64,000 nucleotides of DNA from WHTX01 sp038255145 (GCA_038255145.1 JBBSLP010000001.1:62001-126000), one strand, 5' to 3'. Counted from the stretch's first letter, positions 32,432-40,754 are shown. Notes: generated by a model from the letters alone, not told the origin. Numbers and translations are program-made.

Positions 32432-34759
32432 TCAGCGGGCTTCGAGCACCGGGGGCCGGTGGGCGGCGACGACGGGTGCCGGTCCGTCCCACCTCTCGAC
32501 CTCGACCAGGGCGTGCTGGCCGCTGCACCCCTGGGCCAGCTTCGACGTGCCCCGGTCCGGGGTCAGCACGTTGGGGTTGCCGTGGGCGCACAGGGCACCG
32601 GCGAGTGTCGGGTCCACAGGGTCGTACCAGGCTCCGGTGGGTAGCTGCACCACGCCGGGGCGCACGTCGGCGGTGACCACCGCCCCGGCCAGGCAGTGGC
32701 CCCGGTCGTTGAACACCCGCACGACGTCACCGGCGACGATGCCCCGGACGGCGGCGTCGTCGGGGTGGATGCGCATGGCCTCGCGGCCGGCCACCTTGGC
32801 GGCCTGGCTGACGTCGCCCACGTCGTGCTGGCTGTGGAGCCGGGTGGTGGGCTGGTTGGCCACCAGGTGCAGGGGGAAGTCGGCGGCCCGGGGTCCCCCC
32901 AGCCACTCGTCAGGTTCCAGCCAGGTGGCGTGGCCCGGGCAGTCGTCGTAGCCGAAGGCCTCGACCACCTCGGAGTGGAGCTGGATGCGGCCGCTGGGCG
33001 TGTTCAGCGGGCGACCGTCGGGATCGGCCCGGAAGTCGGCCAGGACCACCCAGTCCTCGTCCCCTCCGGGCAGGTCCACCCCACCTGCGGCCCAGAACTC
33101 CTCGAAGGGGGGAGCGTCGACACCCAGGGGGGCCACCCGCCTGCGCCACGTCTCGTACAGGTGGACCAGCCAGGCCTGTTCGTCACGGCCTTCGGTGAAG
33201 CGCTCGGCCACCCCCAGCCGCTGGGCCAGGCCGGCGAAGATGACCACGTCGTCGCGGGCCTGGCCCACCGGTTCGATGGCCCGGGTCATGGCCACCAGGC
33301 GGCTGTCGCGACGGCCGGCGCCGAGGTCGTTGCGCTCCAGGCTGGTGGTGGCGGGCAGCACGATGTCGGCGTGGCGGGCCATGGGGGTCCAGAAGGGGTC
33401 CTGCACGATGACGGTGTCGGGGCGGTGCAGGGCCCGGCGCAGGCGGTTGAGGTCCTGGTGGTGGTGGAAGGGGTTGCCCCCGGCCCAGTGCACGAGGCGG
33501 ATGTCGGGGTAGCTGTACTCGACCCCGTCGAAGTCGTAGCTGCCACCGGGCTCGAGCAGCAGGTCGGCGATGCGGGCCACGGGGATGCTGTCCTCGACGG
33601 GGTTGCGCACCCCGGGCATCGACGGCATGGGCAGGAGGCGGTTGGCGCTGCCCACGTCGGCCATGGAGCCGTAGCCGTGGCCGTAGCCCCCTCCGGGCAG
33701 GCCGATCTGGCCCAACAGGGCGGCCAGGGCCAGGCCCGCCCACACCGTCTGTTCCCCGTGCTGGGCCCGCTGCAGCGACCAACTGGTGGTGACCAGGGTG
33801 CGACCGGCGGCCATGCGCCGGGCCAGGGTGCGCAGGGCGGCGGGGTCGAGGTCGCAGATGGGACCGGCCCACTCGGGCGTCTTGGCGATGCCGTCGGCGT
33901 CGCCGAGCACGTAGGCCAGGAAGCGGTCGGTGCCCGCGCAGCACCGGTCGAGGAAGTCGCGGTCCTCGAGGCCTTCGTCGACGAGCACGTGGGCCAGGGC
34001 CAGCATGGCGGCCACGTCGGTGCCGGGGCGGATGGCGAACCAGTCGGCGGGCACGCCCTCGGGCACGTCGAGCCGCAGGGGACTGAAGAGGGCCACCTCC
34101 AGGCCCCGGGCGGCGCCGTCGGCCAGGCGGGCCAGGACCTCGTGGTTGGCCACCCCGCCGTGGGTGACGGACACGTTCTTGGCCGGTAGGCCCCCGAAGG
34201 CCACGACCAGGTCGGTATGCCGGGCGATGGAATCGAGCGTGGTGGCGCTGTGGAGCAGCACACCGGAGCCGATGAGGTGGGGGAGCATGACCGAGCTGGC
34301 CCCGTTGCTGTACGTGCCCGTCGAGCCCACGTAGCCGCCGAGCAGGGCCAACAGGCGGTGGAGCTGACCGGCGGCGGCGTGGTAGCGCCCCGCCGAACCC
34401 CAGCCGTAGGACCCGCCGTAGACGGCGCCGGGCCCGGGCCCGTCGTAGACGCGGCGCAGCTCGGCCGCCACCAGGTCGAGGGCTTCGTCCCAACCCACGG
34501 CCACGTAGCTGTCGGCCCCCCGACGCTCGTCGGGCCGGGGGCCGCCTTCGAGCCATCCCCGGCGGATGGCGGGGGTGGCGATGCGGCTGGCGTGGTGCAC
34601 AGCGCTGGCCACGTTGCCCAGCAGGAGGGAGGGGTTGGGGTCGGTGGGGTGGGGGGACACGCCCACGACCCGCCCGTCGACGACCTGCACGCCGAAGGCG
34701 CCCCAGTGGGCGCTGTGGGGCACGAGGGAGGTGGTGCTCGCAGCGGGGTCCGGGCTCAT
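32432..34759 (-). CDS. Molybdopterin oxidoreductase, BisC/TMAO-reductase-like
   Basis: 775 residues, DMSO-reductase family without an N-terminal [4Fe-4S] cluster motif or Tat signal, hence cytoplasmic like biotin sulfoxide reductase. Molybdenum-site loop GTYSNGASSVMLPHLIGSG carries the Ser ligand found in DMSO/TMAO/biotin-sulfoxide reductases. Further motifs: AVYGGSYGWGSAGRYH, LVHWAGGNPFHHHQDLNRL, VQDPFWTPMARHADIVLPATTSLERND, and the C-terminal dinucleotide-binding beta barrel (LVANQPTTRLHSQHDVG, VRVFNDRGHCLAGAVVT). The substrate is probably an S- or N-oxide. ATG 34759 follows TAGCCT by eight bases with no ribosome site. No partner subunit nearby. Confidence 0.88.
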   Translation of the reverse strand: MSPDPAASTTSLVPHSAHWGAFGVQVVDGRVVGVSPHPTDPNPSLLLGNVASAVHHASRIATPAIRRGWLEGGPRPDERRGADSYVAVGWDEALDLVAAELRRVYDGPGPGAVYGGSYGWGSAGRYHAAAGQLHRLLALLGGYVGSTGTYSNGASSVMLPHLIGSGVLLHSATTLDSIARHTDLVVAFGGLPAKNVSVTHGGVANHEVLARLADGAARGLEVALFSPLRLDVPEGVPADWFAIRPGTDVAAMLALAHVLVDEGLEDRDFLDRCCAGTDRFLAYVLGDADGIAKTPEWAGPICDLDPAALRTLARRMAAGRTLVTTSWSLQRAQHGEQTVWAGLALAALLGQIGLPGGGYGHGYGSMADVGSANRLLPMPSMPGVRNPVEDSIPVARIADLLLEPGGSYDFDGVEYSYPDIRLVHWAGGNPFHHHQDLNRLRRALHRPDTVIVQDPFWTPMARHADIVLPATTSLERNDLGAGRRDSRLVAMTRAIEPVGQARDDVVIFAGLAQRLGVAERFTEGRDEQAWLVHLYETWRRRVAPLGVDAPPFEEFWAAGGVDLPGGDEDWVVLADFRADPDGRPLNTPSGRIQLHSEVVEAFGYDDCPGHATWLEPDEWLGGPRAADFPLHLVANQPTTRLHSQHDVGDVSQAAKVAGREAMRIHPDDAAVRGIVAGDVVRVFNDRGHCLAGAVVTADVRPGVVQLPTGAWYDPVDPTLAGALCAHGNPNVLTPDRGTSKLAQGCSGQHALVEVERWDGPAPVVAAHRPPVLEAR

Positions 34760-34866
34760 CGGGGCGGAGGCTAGTGACCGGGGCCCGCCGAAACCCGACC
34801 GAAGGGCTCGGGTTTCGGTCTCGAACCGGTCGGGGTGGGTGGGGGCGGTTGGGTACGCTCGGCCGG

Positions 34867-35607
34867 GTGACGGTCGAGACGGATGAGGACCTGGTCGGGT
34901 TGCAGCTGGTGGGGCGGGCGGTGGCTGCGGCCCGTGACGCCATGTTGGCGGCCGTGCAACCGGGGGTGACCACGGCCGACCTCGATGCCGTGGGCCGTGA
35001 CGTGCTGCGGGCCCACGGAGCCCGCTCGGCTCCCCGAACGGTGGGCTTCCCCGCCGACACCTGCGTCAGCCTCAACGATGTCGTGGCCCACGGCATCCCT
35101 TCGGCCACCGACCGCCTGACCGAGGGTGACCTGGTCAACGTGGACGTCTCCGCCGAGCTCGACGGCTACTGGGCCGACACCGGGGCCAGCGCCCCCGTCG
35201 GTCAGGTCTCCCCCACCGCCGCCCGCCTGGTCGCCGTGGCCCGCGCCGCCCAGCGCGACGCCATGGCCGCGGCCCGGGCCGGCCGCCCCCTGCGTCACGT
35301 GGGTCGGGCCGTCGAGCGCCGGGCCCGGCGCAGCGGCTTCACCGTCATCGCCAACCTGTGCGGCCACGGCGTGGGTCGGGGGCTGCACGAGGCTCCCAGC
35401 GTGTCCAGCATCGAGGTGCGGGGCGACAAGACCGTGCTGTGGGAAGGCCTGGTCCTGGCCATCGAGCCCTTCCTGGCCACCGGGGCCACCTGGGTGGACG
35501 AGGACGACGACGGTTGGTCCCTGCGCACCCCCGACGGCAGCCTGGCCGCCCAGTTCGAGCACACCGTCGTCGTCACCGCCGGCCATCCCCTGGTCCTCAC
35601 CGCCTGA
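34867..35607 (+). CDS. map: Type I methionine aminopeptidase
   Basis: 246 residues, M24A fold. All five metal ligands are visible: D93 (VNVDVSAELDG), D104 (YWADTG), H167 (CGHGVGRGLHEAP), E200 (AIEPFL) and E231 (QFEHTVVV), plus the substrate-side His75 (VVAHGIPS). It removes the initiator Met from nascent proteins. The N-terminus is short, without an SH3-binding or zinc extension. GTG 34867 lies seven bases after TACGCT; the frame is open to 34774 but has no ribosome site. Other M24 peptidases are possible, but the NDVVAHGIP and FEHT motifs favour MetAP. Confidence 0.88.
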   Translation: MTVETDEDLVGLQLVGRAVAAARDAMLAAVQPGVTTADLDAVGRDVLRAHGARSAPRTVGFPADTCVSLNDVVAHGIPSATDRLTEGDLVNVDVSAELDGYWADTGASAPVGQVSPTAARLVAVARAAQRDAMAAARAGRPLRHVGRAVERRARRSGFTVIANLCGHGVGRGLHEAPSVSSIEVRGDKTVLWEGLVLAIEPFLATGATWVDEDDDGWSLRTPDGSLAAQFEHTVVVTAGHPLVLTA

Positions 35608-35700
35608 GCGAGTCGGTCGGAGGGCGCTCCCCCGGTTGCGCCTGTCCATGAAACACGGGACGCGGATCCTGCGGTCGTGTCGCGCCCCGATCGGCCTCGT

Positions 35701-35726
35701 CCGGCGATTTCTGATCTCGTCGCCGG
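35701..35726. terminator. Hairpin between convergent genes
   Basis: CCGGCGA (35701-35707) pairs with TCGCCGG (35720-35726) over a 12-base loop, in the 170-base gap between the aminopeptidase and the HNH gene. Confidence 0.5.
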
Positions 35727-35777
35727 GTGGCTGCACGTTCGGCCCTTGTTGTGGGTTCGTCAGCGCCGGGGTCGACG

Positions 35778-37127
35778 TCATCCGGTGACGTCGCCATCGA
35801 GTGGCGTCAGCTCGTGGTCGTCGATGGGTCGGACTTCGTCTGCGAGCCCGGGGTCGGGCGGTTCCACATGCCCGGTCCGGTCAGGCGGATCTGCGTCCTC
35901 GGGAGGATCGGGCGGACCAGCACTGCCTGGTGGCCCAGCGCTGTCGGGGCGCGTGGGGGTGGTGTCGGATTGCCAGGGGGTGATGATGTAGGGGGTGCCG
36001 TCGGGCCAGCGGACGCAGGGCCGGCCGTTGTCGATCGTCACCGACCAGTGGTCTTTGTGGATGAACGTGTGGTGCATTCGACACAACAACGCCCCGTTGT
36101 TCACCGACGTGGGTCCGCCGTGTTCCCAGTGTTGGCAGTGGTGGATGTCGGTCCATGACGGTTTGCGGTCACAGCCGGGGAACACGCAACCACGATCACG
36201 GAAGGTGACGGCCCGGCGGATGGCCAGTGTCCAGCGTTGCGTGGTGCGTCCGACGTCGAGGACTTCGCCCAACGCGTTGAGCACGATCCGATAGGCGGAG
36301 GAGTCGCAGGCGCCGACGGGCCGGTCAGCTTCGGCGACGTCGTAGGGCACGACGAGGGCGACGCGGTACCGGTCGGGAGCGGAGTCCTCGGAGGGTTCGC
36401 GGCGCATCGACTGGGCGCACAGGTCGACCAGGGCCATGCCCCGCAGGACCGAGCCGGGCTTGGCGGCTACGGAGGGGTCGTCGCGGGCGGCGCGCATGAG
36501 GGGTCCGACGATCGCTTCGAGAGCGGCGGCGACGACGTCGCCGTCGTCGCCGACCAGGGTGCCCTTGAGGTGGCGCACCCCGCCCGACGTTTCGGACAGG
36601 TAGACCTCGGTGACCGGCTCTTTCACCGGTTCGGGCTGGTCGGAGGCATCGTCGGCGTGGCTGAGCCACACGTTCGTCACCGCCCGGTAGTCCCGGGCCG
36701 CCAGCGTGAGGGCCTGGTTCACGAGGACGGCTTCGTCGCGCACGGCGAACGCCGGGTACTTCGCCGCGCACCCCGACAGGGAACGCAGGCTGTCGGCGGG
36801 GACCAGGCCGACGGCGGCGGGTTCGACGACCGAGGGCAGCAGACGCATGGCGACACCGTCACGGACCCGTCCCTGGTGGGCGTGGCGCGACGAGTTGGTC
36901 CGCTCGGCCAGCCAGTTCGCCGCCGACGCCGACCCTGTGATCCCCCACAGTCCGCTGCGCTCGAACGCGTCCTGACACACCGCCCCATAGACGACGGCGG
37001 CGTTGATCAGACGTTCCGACAACAACGCGTCATCACCCGAACGGGGAATGACAGAACCCGTAGCGGTGGCGGCGGCCAGCGCGGTGATCACCGCGGCGAT
37101 GTCGAGAACGTCGGGGCCGTCTGCCAT
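35778..37127 (-). CDS. DUF222/13E12-repeat HNH endonuclease
   Basis: 449 residues. N-terminal DUF222 (13E12) region (residues about 30-320: LLSERLINAAVVYGAVCQDAFERSG, NWLAERT, then VVAAALEAIVGPLM), followed by a HNH nuclease motif near residues 320-375: RDRGCVFPGCDRKPSW, IHHCQHWEHGGPT, NNGALLCRMHHTFIH. The tail is a Pro/Asp-rich disordered segment. Codon usage is noticeably less G/C-biased than in neighbouring genes, and the flanks are richer in A/T, suggesting transfer. An apparent LexA box overlaps its promoter. ATG 37127 stands six bases after TATGAT. Members occur in many copies in actinobacteria; function unknown, DNA-damage related in some. Confidence 0.9.
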   Translation of the reverse strand: MADGPDVLDIAAVITALAAATATGSVIPRSGDDALLSERLINAAVVYGAVCQDAFERSGLWGITGSASAANWLAERTNSSRHAHQGRVRDGVAMRLLPSVVEPAAVGLVPADSLRSLSGCAAKYPAFAVRDEAVLVNQALTLAARDYRAVTNVWLSHADDASDQPEPVKEPVTEVYLSETSGGVRHLKGTLVGDDGDVVAAALEAIVGPLMRAARDDPSVAAKPGSVLRGMALVDLCAQSMRREPSEDSAPDRYRVALVVPYDVAEADRPVGACDSSAYRIVLNALGEVLDVGRTTQRWTLAIRRAVTFRDRGCVFPGCDRKPSWTDIHHCQHWEHGGPTSVNNGALLCRMHHTFIHKDHWSVTIDNGRPCVRWPDGTPYIITPWQSDTTPTRPDSAGPPGSAGPPDPPEDADPPDRTGHVEPPDPGLADEVRPIDDHELTPLDGDVTG

Positions 37128-37133
37128 GAACTC

Positions 37134-37174
37134 ATCATAGCGTTGCTAGGCACTCCGACACGAACCCGTGTTCG
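37134..37174 (-). promoter_or_regulatory. Promoter of the HNH gene with LexA/SOS box
   Basis: Reading leftward, the -10 is TATGAT (37134-37139) six bases before ATG 37127. CGAAC-CCGT-GTTCG (37161-37174) is a perfect CGAAC-N4-GTTCG inverted repeat, matching the core of the gram-positive/mycobacterial SOS box. It overlaps the expected -35 position (37157-37162), so LexA binding would block transcription. Confidence 0.75.
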
Positions 37175-37354
37175 GGAAATCTGGACATTCACGAATTGCA
37201 CCACATCGAGCGCTGACAGTGCACAGAGCATCCACCCCGCCACCACCCGGTCCCCCGCCGAGAACTCCCCAGTTGATGCCGCCCCCTGCCGAGGTGCGCC
37301 GACCGCCGTCACCTGGCCCCGGCGCGGAAGGTCCCTCTTGGCCGATTGAGGCAG

Positions 37355-37390
37355 TTGACTGAATGAGGCGAATGCCTTACGGTGTGCCCC
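37355..37390 (+). promoter_or_regulatory. Consensus promoter, leaderless start for TetR
   Basis: TTGACT (37355-37360), 17-base spacer, TACGGT (37378-37383), then ATG 37391 after seven bases. Same architecture as at 19636-19672. The remaining gap to the HNH gene (37175-37354) holds no gene that I can see. Confidence 0.75.
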
Positions 37391-38071
37391 ATGACACGGG
37401 GGGATCGGGCCCGCACGGCCATCGTCGAAGCGGCCGAGCAACTGTTCGCCGAGCGGGGCCTGGAGGGCGCCTCCCTGCGGGAGATCAGCGCCGCCGCCGG
37501 GCAACGCAACAACGTCGCCGCCCAGTACCACTTCGGCGACCGGGAAGGCCTGGTAGCCGCGGTCTACGCCGCCCGCATGCGGCCGATCAACGAGCGGCGA
37601 CTTCGCCTCTTGGCCCGGCTCGACGCCCAGGCCGCCGGCAGCACGCCCGCCGGCACCGCCGGCGCCACCTCCGCCGACGACCCGCCCGCCGTCCTCCGAG
37701 CCGTCGACCTTGTCGCCGTCCTCGTCGAGCCCCTGGCCGAGGCCGTGCTCGCCGAGCCCACCTGGTACGCCCGCTTCCTGGCCCGCACCTTGTGGGACCC
37801 CCTGGCCGAGGCCACCCTGGCCCGCCACCCCGACGCCTCCAGCTTGCGCGACCTCGCCCCCCGCTGGGCCACAGCGCTACCCGGACTGCCCCGCGACCTA
37901 CGCCGCAGTCGCCTCGATCAGCTCGGCGCCCTGGTGATCGGCTCCCTGGCCGGCTGGGAGTGGGCCCGCCAGCGCGATACCCCCCGCCTGGCCCCCGACC
38001 ACCTGGTGGCCGACCTCATCACCACCGGTACCGGCATCATCACCGCCCCGCCACCCGAGGGCACCGCCTGA
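37391..38071 (+). CDS. TetR/AcrR family transcriptional regulator
   Basis: 226 residues. N-terminal TetR helix-turn-helix: RTAIVEAAEQLFAERGLEGASLREISAAAGQRNNVAAQYHFGDREGLVAAVY, where the QYHFGDREGL segment is the conserved end of the DNA-binding domain. The ligand-binding domain is Ala/Leu-rich with no signature. Its neighbour, a TauD-type dioxygenase 61 bases downstream, is a likely target (inference). GTG 37382 (three extra residues) is a less likely start because it falls inside the -10 element. Confidence 0.9.
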   Translation: MTRGDRARTAIVEAAEQLFAERGLEGASLREISAAAGQRNNVAAQYHFGDREGLVAAVYAARMRPINERRLRLLARLDAQAAGSTPAGTAGATSADDPPAVLRAVDLVAVLVEPLAEAVLAEPTWYARFLARTLWDPLAEATLARHPDASSLRDLAPRWATALPGLPRDLRRSRLDQLGALVIGSLAGWEWARQRDTPRLAPDHLVADLITTGTGIITAPPPEGTA

Positions 38072-38081
38072 ACCCGGCGAA

Positions 38082-38118
38082 CACCGCCACCGCCACCGCT
38101 ACCGCTACCGCTACCGCC
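38082..38118. repeat. ACCGCC/ACCGCT tandem repeat
   Basis: About six copies of a 6-bp unit (CACCGC CACCGC CACCGC TACCGC TACCGC TACCGC C) in the gap between the TetR and dioxygenase genes. Slippage-prone; length changes would alter the distance between the genes but no promoter element is evident within it. Confidence 0.7.
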
Positions 38119-38132
38119 CAGGAGCACACATC

Positions 38133-39083
38133 GTGACCAGCACTGCGACCACCGCCACGCCGACCAGCGACGCATCACCCGGCCGCTCCCTGTCGGGGCC
38201 CAGGGTGGCCAGCCGCACGCCCGAGGGCTGGGAAGACCGGCCCTACACCCGCTTCGGGCTCAACCCACTGACACCGACCATCGGAGCCGAGGTCAGCGGG
38301 GTCCGCCTGACCGACGTCGACCACGAACTGCGGGCCGAACTGCACCGGGCCCTGCTCGAGTGGAAGGTGCTGTGCTTCCGGGACCAGCACCTCACCAGCG
38401 CCGAGCACGGCGCCTTCGCCCGCCAGTGGGGGGAGCTCGAGGAGCACCCCTTCGCCACCCGCACCCGCAGCTTCGCCGACCGCCAGCGCATCGACGCCCC
38501 CGAGGTGGTCCGCCTGGAGAAGGACGCCATGGCCAAGGGCAGGGAGAACCTGTGGCACGCCGACGTGACCTGGCGCCGGTGCCCGTCCATGGGGGCGGTC
38601 CTGCGGGCCGTCGAGGTGCCGACCGTGGGCGGTGACACCTCGTGGGCCGACATGGGTGCGGCCTACGACGGGCTCGACGACGAGACCAAGGAGCGCATCG
38701 ACGGCCTGGTCGCCGTGCACGACTGGGTGACCACCTTCGGGCGGGCCATGGACCCCGCCATGCGCGACGGCCTGCGCCCCCACTTCCCCGCCGTCGAACA
38801 CCCCGTGGTCCGCACCCACCCCGAGACCGGCCGCAAGACGCTCTTCGTCAACGTCGCCTTCACCCAGCACATCGTGGGCCTCGACGACGCCGAGGGCCCG
38901 GCCCTGCTCGACCATCTCTACCGCCAGGCCAGCTACCCCGAGTACCAGTGCCGCTTCCACTGGACCCCGGGCTCCGTCGCCTTCTGGGACAACCGGGCCA
39001 CCCAGCACTACGCCCTGTCCGACTACTTCCCGAAGCGGCGGGTCATGGAGCGGGTCAGCATCATCGGCGATCGCCCGTACTGA
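38133..39083 (+). CDS. TauD/TfdA-family Fe(II)/2-oxoglutarate dioxygenase
   Basis: 316 residues. Iron ligands H142 and D144 (NLWHADVTW) and H292 (ATQHYALSDY), with the 2-oxoglutarate-binding Arg307 (RRVMERV). The TauD/TfdA domain opens with GAEVSGVRLTDVDHELRAEL and LLEWKVLCFRDQHLTSAEHGAFARQWG. The family hydroxylates sulfonates, aryloxyacids or other alkyl acids and often ends in release of sulfite or a phenol. GTG 38133 has AGGAG upstream (ten bases). The N-terminal 35 residues are Thr/Pro/Ser-rich and disordered. Confidence 0.9.
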   Translation: MTSTATTATPTSDASPGRSLSGPRVASRTPEGWEDRPYTRFGLNPLTPTIGAEVSGVRLTDVDHELRAELHRALLEWKVLCFRDQHLTSAEHGAFARQWGELEEHPFATRTRSFADRQRIDAPEVVRLEKDAMAKGRENLWHADVTWRRCPSMGAVLRAVEVPTVGGDTSWADMGAAYDGLDDETKERIDGLVAVHDWVTTFGRAMDPAMRDGLRPHFPAVEHPVVRTHPETGRKTLFVNVAFTQHIVGLDDAEGPALLDHLYRQASYPEYQCRFHWTPGSVAFWDNRATQHYALSDYFPKRRVMERVSIIGDRPY

Positions 39084-39104
39084 CGGACGAGGCCAGTGGC
39101 CAGG

Positions 39105-39275
39105 TCAGGGGCGGGGAGCAGCAGGCCCATCGGCCGCGGCCAGACGCTCGTGCAGCTTCGTGCGCACCTCGTCGGGGTCATAGGCGTGCCAGCTGCGGCG
39201 CGACCGCTCTAGGGCCACCCCCGTGGCCGCGACACCGAGCAGGGCCGCCAGGCCCAACCACTTCCACCAGCGCAT
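39105..39275 (-). CDS. Small single-pass membrane protein
   Basis: 56 residues: MRWWKWLGLAALLGVAATGVALERSRRSWHAYDPDEVRTKLHERL... One N-terminal membrane helix (residues about 5-22) then a basic-acidic cytoplasmic or external tail. No family recognised; such one-helix proteins are common as short hypothetical genes in this group. ATG 39275 stands seven bases after TATCGT (39283-39288), one of two back-to-back leaderless-type promoters. Confidence 0.6.
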   Translation of the reverse strand: MRWWKWLGLAALLGVAATGVALERSRRSWHAYDPDEVRTKLHERLAAADGPAAPRP

Positions 39276-39282
39276 CGTGGGC

Positions 39283-39334
39283 ACGATACGGCCCCCGGCC
39301 GAGGCCTGTCCCTTCGCGACCCGAGGCGTACGAT
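39283..39334. promoter_or_regulatory. Divergent leaderless-type promoter pair
   Basis: TATCGT (minus strand, 39283-39288) serves ATG 39275 and TACGAT (plus strand, 39329-39334) serves GTG 39342, each seven bases before its start codon. The 66-base gap has no ribosome binding site for either gene. Confidence 0.6.
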
Positions 39335-39341
39335 GTGCGCC

Positions 39342-39959
39342 GTGAGTAGCCGCCCCGCCACCCTGACCACCGACGAGGCGTTGGCCACCGCCCGCACCGG
39401 CGATGTGTGGCTGTTCCGGGGACCGTCGCTGGCCGACCGGGCCATCCGCCTGGCCACCAACGCCCCCGTCAACCACGTGGCCATGGCCGTGGCCGTCGAC
39501 GACCTACCCCCCCTGCTGTGGCACACCGAGGTGGGCCGGACCCTGGTCGACGTGTGGAGCGGGGAGCGCCACCGGGGGGCCCAGCTGAACCTGCTGTCCG
39601 AGGCCCTGCCCCTGTGGCGGGTGACCTACGGCCAGACCCCCTACGTGCGCCAGATCCAGGGTGAGGTGACCCGGGAGATGGAGGACGACCTGCTGCGCAC
39701 GGTGGCCGACTACAGCGGTCGCCCCTTCCCCCGCACCCGACGCCTGGTCGGCCGCTGGCTGTCGGGCCGGGTGCGCCACGAGGCCACCCAGGAAGCGGTG
39801 TTCTGCGCCCAGCTGCTGGCCATCACCTTCGGGCGCATGGGCCTCATCGACCCCCGCAAGCCCTCCAACTGGTACGACCCGGGCAAGTTCTGGAGCGGCC
39901 ACGACCTCGAGCTCGAGGGCGGGGTGGCCCTGGGCCGGGAGCTGGCTGTCATCGACTGA
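39342..39959 (+). CDS. NlpC/P60-superfamily (YiiX-like, permuted) cysteine hydrolase
   Basis: 205 residues. Permuted papain-like fold: TGDVWLFRGPSLADRAIRLATNAPVNHVAMAVAVDD (His in NHVAM), LWHTEVGRTLVDVWSG, and catalytic Cys in AVFCAQLLAITFGRMG, the order (His before Cys) characteristic of permuted NlpC/P60-type hydrolases. Amide or ester substrates are expected; no signal peptide, so cytoplasmic. GTG 39342 is seven bases after TACGAT; ATG 39333 in frame lies within that -10 element and is unlikely. Confidence 0.75.
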   Translation: MSSRPATLTTDEALATARTGDVWLFRGPSLADRAIRLATNAPVNHVAMAVAVDDLPPLLWHTEVGRTLVDVWSGERHRGAQLNLLSEALPLWRVTYGQTPYVRQIQGEVTREMEDDLLRTVADYSGRPFPRTRRLVGRWLSGRVRHEATQEAVFCAQLLAITFGRMGLIDPRKPSNWYDPGKFWSGHDLELEGGVALGRELAVID

Positions 39960-40011
39960 GCGCGGCCCGAGCGCCGAGGGGCTCAGCCCGCGGGGAACCC
40001 AGTCCGAGGGC

Positions 40012-40266
40012 TCAGTCCGGGGTGTTGAAGCCGGCCCGCCCGGCGCTCTGATCGAGGGCGTCCTGGTCGTCGGCCAGATCGGACTCGTCCCGGGGCGGGG
40101 TGTCGGGGTCGGGGAACTCGCCGTGACCGAGCTCGTTGCCGGGGCCGACGTTCTGCTGGGCGAGGACGACCTCTTCGCCGTCGTCGCCTTGCAACTCGAC
40201 GGTCTCCACGTCGGGGTCCTCGGTGTTGCGCTCGTTGTGGAAGGTGGGCCGCTCGGGCGTGCTCAT
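40012..40266 (-). CDS. Small acidic hypothetical protein
   Basis: 84 residues, strongly acidic and disordered-looking: VETVELQGDDGEEVVLAQQNVGPGNE, FPDPDTPPRDESDLADDQDALDQSAG. No family recognised. The protein lacks hydrophobic core segments, so it may be a stress-type hydrophilin. It ends 52 bases from the cysteine hydrolase stop and is divergent from the next small gene. Confidence 0.5.
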   Translation of the reverse strand: MSTPERPTFHNERNTEDPDVETVELQGDDGEEVVLAQQNVGPGNELGHGEFPDPDTPPRDESDLADDQDALDQSAGRAGFNTPD

Positions 40267-40358
40267 GGCCCTGCGCCTACCCCGTCCCGCCTCCGTCCAT
40301 CCCGGCCCGGTCGCCGAAGCTGCATCATCCATGGCCAGCCGGGGTAACCCCGGGACCT

Positions 40359-40580
40359 ATGCCCCAGCCCCAGCAGCCCGAGCTCCGTCGTAGCGGTGAG
40401 AACGCGGCCGTGGACGACCACACCAAGACCAGCCTCCAGCCCGAGGCGCCCGGCGGGTCGGCCGAGGACGAGGCCGGCGCCGTGCCCGAGGACAACCAGC
40501 CCGGCCACAAGCCCGAGCGTGACCAGGACAAGCCCGACCTCGACGCCTTCGCCGCCCGCTTCGGCGTGAAGAAGGACTGA
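40359..40580 (+). CDS. Small charged hypothetical protein
   Basis: 73 residues, hydrophilic: SGENAAVDDHTKTSLQPEAPGGSAEDEAG, ending PDLDAFAARFGVKKD. That tail with its amphipathic helix is the only ordered-looking part. No family recognised. ATG 40359 lacks a ribosome site. It is 2 bases from the following small gene, suggesting a two-gene unit. Confidence 0.5.
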   Translation: MPQPQQPELRRSGENAAVDDHTKTSLQPEAPGGSAEDEAGAVPEDNQPGHKPERDQDKPDLDAFAARFGVKKD

Positions 40581-40582
40581 CC

Positions 40583-40750
40583 ATGGCGACTCCCCCGAAG
40601 GGCGACCCCGCCGTCGAGCAGGGCGGCAACGGCGAGGCCGTACGCCCGGCCCGCGGTCACGACGCCGCCCGTGACGAGGCCCACGATCTCGAGGGCCACA
40701 GCGAACCGGCGGCCGACGAGCAGGGCGGCTCCCAGGGCGACCCGGCCTGA
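40583..40750 (+). CDS. Small hydrophilic hypothetical protein
   Basis: 55 residues: ATPPKGDPAVEQGGNGEAVRPARGHDAARDEAHDLEGHSE... Low complexity, rich in Ala, Gly, Asp, Glu and His. AAGGA lies six bases before ATG 40583, supporting translation. It follows the preceding small gene after 2 bases. Coding status is uncertain because of length. Confidence 0.4.
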   Translation: MATPPKGDPAVEQGGNGEAVRPARGHDAARDEAHDLEGHSEPAADEQGGSQGDPA

Positions 40751-40754
40751 CCGG

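Noticed and set aside
33183..35138. 651-codon frame overlapping the molybdoenzyme and the aminopeptidase
   Set aside because: Arg/Pro/Gly-rich shadow; both genuine genes are well supported by motifs.
35778..37390. Intein or insertion sequence at the HNH gene
   Set aside because: No transposase, terminal inverted repeats or target duplication seen; HNH plus DUF222 is the ordinary 13E12 architecture.
38082..38118. Repeat array as CRISPR
   Set aside because: Six-base tandem unit with no spacers and no cas genes in the window.
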